In this document: in pieces, positions 1 through 6,700 of the stretch | Numbering within the stretch: the stretch's first letter is position 1 | Layout: each line of letters opens with the position of its first letter | Assembly: GCA_946402335.1 (NCBI GenBank) | Contig: CAMIWE010000010.1 | Span: 1-49,808, forward strand | Reading direction: 5' to 3' | Origin: an uncultured Lachnoclostridium sp. | Lineage (GTDB): Bacteria > Bacillota > Clostridia > Lachnospirales > Lachnospiraceae | Length of the DNA: 49,808 nucleotides | Translations under genes and position numbers: made by a program | The notes under the pieces: generated by a model | Seen by the model: the letters and a program-made list of their open reading frames with translations, nothing else | The model's database searches: none | Told to the model about the DNA's origin: nothing

Positions 1-222
1 AGAGCCACCATTCCGGAGAATGAGAGCCACTGATTCCGGAGTTTTGGAGCCACCTTGCGGCCACTGAATCATATATTCCTTTATACTGTACGTGCACGCC
101 TTCAGCGTGACTACAGATAAAGGAGGGTCAAATCTATGACCAAGTATCGTGAGATCCTTCGGCTAAAAAACCAGGGATCATACAGCACTCTGGCATCTCA
201 GGATGATATGGATCGATTCTAG
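1..222 (+). mobile_element. IS21-family element remnant (end repeats plus 5' stub of istA)
   Basis: GAGCCAC recurs at 2-8, 24-30 and 47-53 with ATTCCGGAG between the copies, giving a 22-23 bp spacing like the multiple terminal repeats of IS21-type elements. A ribosome site (AGGAGGG, 121-127) precedes an ATG at 136. It opens a 28-codon frame starting MTKYREILRL, which resembles the first residues of IstA transposases. The frame then leaves the family sequence and stops at 220-222. No DDE domain and no istB are present, so this is a deleted, non-autonomous remnant. The assignment to IS21 is from remembered family features; the repeats and the short frame are seen directly. Confidence 0.6.
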
Positions 223-239
223 AAGGGATAATCGTACCT

Positions 240-279
240 TGTTGTGACTATTGAAATTACAACGAAAATGATTTAAGAT
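240..279 (+). promoter_or_regulatory. Promoter and operator of the Rrf2 regulator gene
   Basis: TTGAAA at 251-256 and TAAGAT at 274-279, separated by 17 bp, form a sigma-A type promoter. The -35 box lies inside an inverted repeat at 240-264: TGTTGT, 13 bp, then ACAACG. The same half-site and spacing occur twice in front of the cupin gene, so this is probably the operator through which the Rrf2 protein represses its own gene. A GGAGG ribosome site follows at 289-293. Confidence 0.7.
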
Positions 280-300
280 AGAGTCGATGGAGGTGTCAGA

Positions 301-735
301 ATGCAGATTTCAAGCAGATTTACAATAGCGGTTCATGTGCTTATAGCAATTGAAACATTTAAGAATGACCATAAAATCACCAGTGAATTTCTTGCGTCCA
401 GCGCAAATGTAAATCCGACGGTAATCAGAAGACTCTTGCAGCAGCTGAAGAAGGCGGAGATTGTAACAGTGAAGCGGGGAAGCGGCGGTGCCGATATAGA
501 GAAATCCTTGACGGAGATAACGCTTCTGGATGTTTACAATGCCGTGGAGCCTGTCGAAAATGGACAGTTGTTTCATTTCCATGAGAATCCGAATGAGTTA
601 TGCCCTGTGGGACGGAACATTCACAGGATCATGGATCACAGGCTTGAAGAAATACAGAATGCCATGGAAGATAAAATGCGGCGAATAACCATAGCTGATG
701 TAATGGCGGATGCGAACAAGCTGATAGAATCTTAA
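301..735 (+). CDS. Rrf2 family transcriptional regulator
   Basis: This 144-residue protein has the usual length and layout of small Rrf2 regulators such as YwnA. A winged helix-turn-helix occupies about residues 1-80, opening MQISSRFTIAVHVL, with a recognition region NPTVIRRLLQQLKKA and a wing around RGSGGA. A dimerisation helix follows (DHRLEEIQNAMEDKM). Only one cysteine is visible (in ELCPVGRN), so the three-cysteine Fe-S site of IscR/NsrR is absent; sensing by a single thiol or a small ligand is possible but not shown. The start is fixed by GGAGG eight bases upstream. It probably binds the three TGTTGT-N13-ACAAC repeats at 240-264, 743-767 and 785-809, controlling itself and the cupin. 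Confidence 0.9.
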   Translation: MQISSRFTIAVHVLIAIETFKNDHKITSEFLASSANVNPTVIRRLLQQLKKAEIVTVKRGSGGADIEKSLTEITLLDVYNAVEPVENGQLFHFHENPNELCPVGRNIHRIMDHRLEEIQNAMEDKMRRITIADVMADANKLIES

Positions 736-742
736 AAAGTTT

Positions 743-809
743 TGTTGTAACACTTGACATCACAACAGGACAGTGGTACACTTCTGTTGTATCAATCAAT
801 ATCACAACA
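743..809 (+). promoter_or_regulatory. Cupin promoter with two Rrf2-type operators
   Basis: TTGACA at 754-759 and TACACT at 777-782, 17 bp apart, form a near-consensus promoter. Two 25-bp inverted repeats, each TGTTGT-N13-ACAACA, lie at 743-767 (covering the -35) and 785-809 (around the expected transcription start). Their start points are 42 bp apart, about four helical turns, so two dimers could sit on the same DNA face. The layout predicts tight repression. Confidence 0.8.
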
Positions 810-825
810 AATGGAGGTATCAAAA

Positions 826-1179
826 ATGTCTAACTATAGTAAGGTAAGTGTTGCAAACGATCCGAGAACTGAACTTCATGATCAGCTGGGACTTACAGGG
901 GCTGAGATCAGCATCAACCATCTTCCGGCAGGTGCGAGTGTTCCTTTTGTTCATTATCATAAGACCAATGAAGAGATTTACATCATTCTTTCCGGCAAGG
1001 GAAAAGCGGTAGTTGACGGTGAGGATATAGAGCTTTCTGCCGGTGATATCGTGCGTATTGCGCCGGATGGGAAAAGACAGTTCTTCGCGGCAGATGATTC
1101 TGAGATCAGCTATGCCTGTATCCAGGTGAAGGCAGGTTCTCTTGAAGCGTATACCGCCGACGATGCAGTAATCGAGTAA
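826..1179 (+). CDS. Small single-domain cupin protein
   Basis: A 117-residue protein filling one cupin barrel. Motif 1 is clear: GASVPFVHYH, then EEIYIILSGKG, giving two histidines and a glutamate as likely metal ligands. Motif 2 (GDIVRIAPDGKRQFF) lacks the usual histidine, so the metal site may be three-ligand or altered. The ATG at 826 was chosen because GGAGG lies at 813-817; an in-frame TTG at 754 is part of the -35 box and cannot be the start. The gene has its own Rrf2-regulated promoter and a terminator follows. The substrate cannot be told from sequence; similar small cupins are often annotated only by fold. Confidence 0.85.
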   Translation: MSNYSKVSVANDPRTELHDQLGLTGAEISINHLPAGASVPFVHYHKTNEEIYIILSGKGKAVVDGEDIELSAGDIVRIAPDGKRQFFAADDSEISYACIQVKAGSLEAYTADDAVIE

Positions 1180-1190
1180 GTATGAGTTTT

Positions 1191-1232
1191 AAAGTTGTGG
1201 GCATTTCTGCAAGCAGATGTCCATAACTTTTT
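1191..1232 (+). terminator. Terminator-like hairpin between cupin and radical SAM genes
   Basis: AAAGTTGTGGGCAT (1191-1204) pairs with ATGTCCATAACTTT (1217-1230) through 14 pairs including two G-U pairs. An inner CTGC/GCAG stem extends it, and a short T run follows. It ends the cupin transcript. Because it ends just before the ribosome site of the next gene (1237-1240), it may also dampen or gate expression of the radical SAM pair. Confidence 0.7.
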
Positions 1233-1244
1233 ATGTGGAGAGCT

Positions 1245-1934
1245 ATGAGTGTTTGTATAAAAGACAATATCCAGAATATGAACCTTGTCATCGGCTGCAC
1301 GGTAGGCTGCGATTATTGCTATGCGCGGAATAATGTGAAGCGGTGGCATACGATACCGGATTTCAGTAAGCCTGAATTTTTTGAAGGCAAGCTTAAAATG
1401 ATGGACAAGGCAAGACCGCAGAATTTCCTTCTGACCGGTATGAGTGATCTTGCGGGATGGAAAGAAGAATGGCGAGAAGAGGTGTTTGAAAAGATCCGGA
1501 AAAATCCGCAGCATCAGTTTTTATTTTTGTCAAAAAGGCCTGATCTCCTGGATTTTGAAACGGATCTTGAGAACGCCTGGTTTGGGGTGACGGTTACCAG
1601 AAGATCAGAACTCTGGCGCATTGAAGCATTGAGGAATCATGTAAGGGCAAAGCATTATCATGTGACCTTTGAGCCGCTTTTTGATGATCCTGGAGAGGTC
1701 GATCTTTCTGGTATTGATTGGATCGTTGTAGGAACCATGACAGGCGCTCAGAGCAGAAAAATCCGTACTGAGCCGGAATGGGCATGGTCGCTTACGGATC
1801 AGGCGCATCAAAGGAATATACCTGTTTTTATGAAGGAAGATCTTGAATCGATCATAGGCGATGGAAATATGGTGCAGGAATTTCCTGAAGCATTTGAGAA
1901 GGTATTGGAGGTACAGCGGGCATGGAAGAAGTGA
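1245..1934 (+). CDS. Radical SAM protein, first of a pair (DUF5131/phage Gp37-Gp68-like)
   Basis: A 229-residue protein with an N-terminal radical SAM iron-sulfur motif, CTVGCDYCYA (C-x3-C-x2-C), near residues 15-25. It is followed by FLLTGMSDL and a (beta/alpha) pattern including FLFLSKRPDL, ENAWFGVTV, HVTFEPLFDD and DWIVVGTMTGAQ. This pattern resembles the family annotated as DUF5131 or 'radical SAM mobile pair protein A'; the name is from memory. It should use a [4Fe-4S] cluster and S-adenosylmethionine; the substrate is unknown. An ATG at 1233 is in frame, but 1245 has GGAG just upstream and fits the conserved start. The gene overlaps the second radical SAM gene by 13 bp, which implies translational coupling. 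Confidence 0.85.
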   Translation: MSVCIKDNIQNMNLVIGCTVGCDYCYARNNVKRWHTIPDFSKPEFFEGKLKMMDKARPQNFLLTGMSDLAGWKEEWREEVFEKIRKNPQHQFLFLSKRPDLLDFETDLENAWFGVTVTRRSELWRIEALRNHVRAKHYHVTFEPLFDDPGEVDLSGIDWIVVGTMTGAQSRKIRTEPEWAWSLTDQAHQRNIPVFMKEDLESIIGDGNMVQEFPEAFEKVLEVQRAWKK

Positions 1935-2836
1935 GAACGGAAGATATCCTGATAAGGGATGTGGAAACCAAAAATATCATGACAAAGTCAAACTTGCCGG
2001 TGGGAGGGTATTCTGTGAATCCGTATGTCGGATGCACGCACGCCTGCAAGTATTGTTACGCTTCTTTCATGAAAAGGTTTACAGGACATACGGAAGAGTG
2101 GGGAACATTTCTTGATATCAAGCACTGGCCTGAAATCAAGCACCCTGAGAAATATGCCGGACAGCGCGTTGTGATCGGCTCCGTGACAGACGGGTATAAT
2201 CCGCAGGAAAAAGAGTTCGGAAACACAAGGAAACTGCTTGAACAGCTGCGGGGGAGCGGAGCAGATATTCTGATCTGCACAAAATCCGACCTTGTGGTGA
2301 GAGATATTGACCTGCTAAAAGAGCTCGGACAGGTAACAGTATCGTGGTCGATCAATACGCTGGACGAGAAGTTCAAGGACGATATGGATGCAGCGGTTTC
2401 CATTGAACGAAGGATTGCTGCGATGAAGCAGATATATGACGCCGGTATCAGGACAGTATGCTTTGTATCCCCGGTATTTCCGGGCATTACGGATTTTGAG
2501 GCTATCTTTGAACGTGTAAAAGACCAATGTGATCTGTTTTGGCTGGAGAATCTTAATCTGAGAGGCGGATTTAAGAATACCGTTATGGACTATATCGCTG
2601 AAGAGTATCCTGATTTAGTGCCGCTCTATGATGAGATTTATAACAAGCATAACAGAAGCTATTTCGAGGCTCTGGAAAACAAAGCCGAGAAACTTGCCGA
2701 GAAGTATGATTGCCCGTTTGTGGATAATGAAATGCCTTATGGAAGGGTTCCGCAGGGGCATCCGGTAATCGTGGATTATTTTTATCATGAAGAAATCCGC
2801 GGATCCGATAATACAGGAAAAAGAAAGCGCAAATAG
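1922..2836 (+). CDS. Radical SAM protein, second of a pair (spore photoproduct lyase-like family)
   Basis: A 304-residue radical SAM enzyme. The cluster motif CTHACKYCYA lies at about residues 38-47 after NPYVGC, a layout shared with the SplB/Rv2578c-like family. Further along are VVIGSVTDGYNP, DILICTKSDLVVRD, VTVSWSINTLDE, FVSPVFPGITDFE and LFWLENLNLRG, typical of the barrel strands. It matches what is annotated as 'radical SAM mobile pair protein B' (recalled, not searched). The start has GGAGG at 1907-1911 and overlaps the upstream radical SAM gene, so the two are made together and may act on the same substrate or as a complex. No substrate is known, and a DNA-repair role like SplB would be speculation. 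Confidence 0.85.
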   Translation: MEEVRTEDILIRDVETKNIMTKSNLPVGGYSVNPYVGCTHACKYCYASFMKRFTGHTEEWGTFLDIKHWPEIKHPEKYAGQRVVIGSVTDGYNPQEKEFGNTRKLLEQLRGSGADILICTKSDLVVRDIDLLKELGQVTVSWSINTLDEKFKDDMDAAVSIERRIAAMKQIYDAGIRTVCFVSPVFPGITDFEAIFERVKDQCDLFWLENLNLRGGFKNTVMDYIAEEYPDLVPLYDEIYNKHNRSYFEALENKAEKLAEKYDCPFVDNEMPYGRVPQGHPVIVDYFYHEEIRGSDNTGKRKRK

Positions 2837-2854
2837 CGCGTATAAACAAAGTGA

Positions 2855-3277
2855 AATGTTTTTGAGAAGAATCGGGAGACCGGTTCTTTTCTCACCACAG
2901 AAGACGATGTTGAACTTACAGACTATCTTTGGCCAATCGTTCGAGAGATAATAAAGACTGCTATTGAGAATGAGCAGAACCTTATTGTTGAAGGCTGCTA
3001 TATACCTTTTGATTGGAGGAATAGTTTTGGTGAGCAGTATCTTCAGTCGATAAGATTCATCTGCCTTGCTATGTCAGATGAATATATAGATTCGCATTTT
3101 GAAGAAATAAAATCACATGCCTCTGATATCGAAACAAGGCTTGATGATTCTTATTGTACAGCTGAACAAATGAAACAAGATAATCATCAGGTCATAGATG
3201 GTTACAGATCTAATGGAGAACAGATTACCCTAATCACAGAAAACTATGATGATTCGATAAGGGAAGTTTTTGATTAA
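2855..3277 (+). pseudogene. Truncated P-loop kinase/ATPase-like gene (C-terminal part only)
   Basis: An open frame runs from just after a stop at 2852-2854 to the stop at 3275-3277. It contains NLIVEGCYIPFDW, IRFICLAMSDEYI and HFEEIKSHASDIETRLDD, resembling the C-terminal half of adenylate kinase-like AAA proteins of Clostridia. The N-terminal P-loop is missing; upstream there is only the end of the radical SAM gene. No ribosome site supports a start, and the internal ATG at 3071 would give only 68 residues. It is best read as a decayed gene joined to the island by deletion. Base composition is AT-rich like the rest of the island. Confidence 0.6.
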
Positions 3278-3351
3278 CAAATTCGGATTTATCGAGATGA
3301 ACGGCGGAACGTTATCTCGCAATTTTCCTGCATAAGCTTTATGCTCTAACA

Positions 3352-3417
3352 TAACAAACCCTTGTTACACAAAATAACGAATATAATGTAACAAGCCTTG
3401 TTACGCAAAAATCACGA
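3352..3417 (+). repeat. Two tandem inverted repeats (TAACAA/TTGTTA), 36-bp period
   Basis: TAACAA-N4-TTGTTA at 3352-3367 is followed 36 bp later by a perfect GTAACAAG-C-CTTGTTAC at 3388-3404. The bases after each palindrome are also alike (CAAAA...ACGAA), so the unit is a direct repeat of an inverted repeat. A TATAAT at 3382-3387 lies between them without a good -35. This may be a regulator-binding region whose gene was lost, or a fragment of a small repeat element. Apart from this and the leader below, 3278-3645 holds nothing recognisable. Confidence 0.5.
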
Positions 3418-3645
3418 AGAGAGTTAAAAATAGCAGGTAACGTGGTGGTTTCCGCCTCGGTGCCTGCTTGTTTTATTGCGCACCCTGTCTCCGAATAAGA
3501 GCCTGCTGAGCCTGGAACCGTAAAAATATCTGTCAAAAACCGGATACTTCTTCCTACGGAAGAAAGAAATCCGCTCTGAAATGCCGGAAAACTTGTTTTT
3601 TGCACGTTTTTTCTCATTTTCCCTATGGAATTTTCTGCCTAAACT

Positions 3646-3730
3646 TGGTATTATGATAGATAGGCATAGTATGCCTATGGGGTCGGGCCTGTTTTCATTG
3701 ACAGGGCCGGTACCGCGAGAAGGTGCGGTT
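3646..3730 (+). promoter_or_regulatory. Possible promoter, palindrome and structured leader of the MORN gene
   Basis: TGG-TATTAT (3646-3654) could be an extended -10 element; no convincing -35 is seen. A perfect 17-bp palindrome TAGGCATA-G-TATGCCTA lies at 3661-3677. Two possible RNA stems follow: GGCCTGT/ACAGGGCC (3686-3708) and ACCGC/GCGGT (3712-3729), just before the ribosome site GAAGGAGGG (3735-3743). The palindrome may be an operator. No known riboswitch class was recognised. Confidence 0.35.
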
Positions 3731-3750
3731 ATTTGAAGGAGGGTTGCTGT

Positions 3751-6700
3751 ATGGCGGAATTGTTATGTATCGTTTGCAAAGAAAACAAAGCCGGCGGGGA
3801 TGGCTTGTGTGTAAAATGTCGTTTCAAGATGAATACACAGCAGGAGACTGCCCCTCTTGAAGAGCAGGAACTGTTGCTCCCGGAAGGCCGGTATTACGGA
3901 AAGACGAGAAACGGAATTCCGAACGGACGCGGCGAGCTGACATATAATGAAGGGGACTCCCGGAAGTATTACCGCGGAGAATTTAAGGACGGTATGCGGC
4001 ACGGCAAGGGGAAGCTTGTGTTCCGCAACGAAGCTTATTACGACGGTGAGTGGGTTCACGACAAATACGACGGCTACGGCGAAGAGTCGCTTCCGGGCGG
4101 AAATGTTCTCGAGGGATATTATGAGCAGGGACGCCTGATCAGCGGGCATGTTTTTTTCGGTGACGGACGTGAATATGACGGTGAATGGAGCAATGATCTG
4201 CCGAACGGCATGGGAAAGATGTTCTTCCATGACGGTCATGCGGAGGAAGGCTTCTGGATTAACGGTGTCTGCGCGTTCCGTGAGAAACCTGATGACGAGC
4301 AGATTCAGTCGTTCCTCAGAAAACAGGAAGAGCTTGCGCGTCAGGAAGAGGAAGAACTTGCAGAAGAGAATGAACGCCGTCGTCTGGCAAAGGAGAAGCG
4401 CGACCGGATGATCGCGCAGCTTCGTGAGCAGCAGGCAGCACAGAAGGAAGGCGGAGACCGCTTCTATGCCGCAGAACCTGTGAGCGACGTTGAGGATGAA
4501 ATCAATAACGCAATCCGCGGAACCAAACCCGAGGACGAAAATGCAGAGGAAGAGGCTGAAACGGAAGTTTCGGCTCCTGATGTTGATGTAAACGGCGTTT
4601 CTGAGGAACAGCCGGCCGAGGCATCCGAAGAGCAATCGGTAGAGCCTGCCGAAGAAGTAACATCGGAGAAGACTGACGGACCGGTTTCGGACGAGGCAGC
4701 CGAAGAGAACGATGAGAATTATCTGATTCCGGATCAGCCGGTTGAGAAGGAAGAGTTTGAGGAAAAGGCGAAGGAAGAGGCTCCGGTTGCCGTATTTATG
4801 CGTGACGGATTCCCTCCGGCCTACGAGGAGAATCCCGCAGAAGATTCCTTCCTTGAGACGGCACTTTATAAGCCGGGAGACGAATTTCCTTCCTTTGACG
4901 CACTGTTTGATGATGAAGAGGAGGAAAAGCAGCCGGCGGAAGAGACTAAGCCCACTGAGACTCCGATCGTTATAGAGGATAACACGATTTACGGTGACGA
5001 CGGCATGTCCGCCGAAATAGTTTATGATTCGCCAATCGAAAGCCCTGTTCCCACGGTATCTTATGGCAGAACGGCGGACAACATGGAAGAAACTGTTAAC
5101 GAAGCGGTTGAAGAACCTGTAGAAGAAGCTGTTGAAGCAGTGGAAGAAACCACTGAGGAAGTTGCAGAAGCGGTAGCGGAAACCGCTGAGGAAACTAATG
5201 AAGCAATAGAAGAAACTGCGGAAACAGTTGAAGAAGCTGCGGAAAATGTAGAAGAAACCGCTGAAGAAGCAGCCGAAGCGGTAGCGGATACGGTTGAAGA
5301 AGCAACCGAAGTTGTTGAAGAAGCTATGGAAACCGTTCCGGAGACGGTCGACGAAGTTGCAGAAAAGGTTGAGGAAACCATTGAGGAAGTAACCGAAAAG
5401 GCCGAAGAAACGGTTGATACTGCTGAAGAGTCCGTTGAACAGACAGCGAAGGCTATTGAGGAAGCTTTTGAAGAAATCACTGCAAACGCTGAAACCGCGG
5501 AAGTTGCTGAAACCGCTGAAGAAGTGAAGGAAGAAACTACTGAGGCGGTTGAAGCCACTGAAGAAGTGAAGGAAGAAACTACTGAGGCGGTTGAAGCCAC
5601 TGAAGAAGTGAAGGAAGAAGTTGCCGAGGCGTTTGCTGATACGGCTGAAGAAACGAAGGAAGAAGCTGCTTCTACAGAAACGGCAGCGGAAGAAGTTAAG
5701 GAAGCAATTCCCGAAACGGTTGCGGAAACTGTTAAGGAAGAGAATAACGAAAAGCCCGCAGAACCTCTCGGAAAGACCGGATACTTCTCCGAGACATACG
5801 CAAACGGCCAGATGTATGAAGGCGATTTCTATGACGGACGCCGTCAGGGAATCGGCCTCATGATCTATCCGAACGGAGATATTTACGAGGGCGGATATTA
5901 TGCCGGCAAGCGTCACGGCCAGGGCGTTCTGACATATGGTAACGGCAGCATCTACGAAGGAAACTGGGAGAACGGCATGAAGTCCGGCCAGGGCAAATTC
6001 ACCAAGAAGAGCGGTGAAAGCTACCAGGGTAACTTCGAAGCCGGCGCATTTTCCGGACACGGAATTCTTCGTTACGAGAATGGCGACGTATTTGAAGGAG
6101 AATGGAGCAACAATCGTCAGAACGGCGAAGGCCTCATGATCTATGCGGACGGAACCCGTGAGAAGCAGGTTTGGGAGAATGGTGTTAAAATCTCCGCTGA
6201 GCCTTATGTGGACGAAACTGTTAAGGAAGAGCCTGTTGCAGACGCTATCGTCGCTCCGGTTACGGAAGATGTTGTTGCAGACGCCATCGTCGCTCCGGTT
6301 GCGGAAGATGTGATTGCTCCTGTTGAGCAGATCGCGGAGACGGTTGAAGAGACGGTTGAGGAAGTAACCGAGAACGCTGAAGAGGTTTCAGAAGAGGTTG
6401 CAGAAACAGTTGAAGAGACCGTAGAGGAAGTAAAGGAAGCGGCTGAGGAGACGGTAGAAGAAGTTACCGAGGCTGTTGAAGAAACTGCTGAAGAGACTGT
6501 TGAAGAAGCCATCGAAACCGTTGAAGAAGTAACCGAAACGGTTGAAGAATCTGTAGAAGATGTTACGGAAACAGTTGAAGATAAGGATGAAGAAGTTGCT
6601 GAAACGGTTGAAGAAACCGTAGAAGATATTGTAGAGGCAGTTGACGAAAAGGTTGGCGACGTCACGGAAGCAGCTGAAGAGACTGCTGAAGAAGTAACCG

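Noticed and set aside
3071-3277. Separate 68-residue gene
   Set aside because: The same frame stays open upstream to 2855 with kinase-family sequence, and no ribosome site precedes 3071, so it is the tail of a truncated gene.
3339-3617. 92-residue minus-strand frame in the gap before the MORN gene
   Set aside because: Its C-terminal repeats come from the paired palindromes; no ribosome site and no family match.
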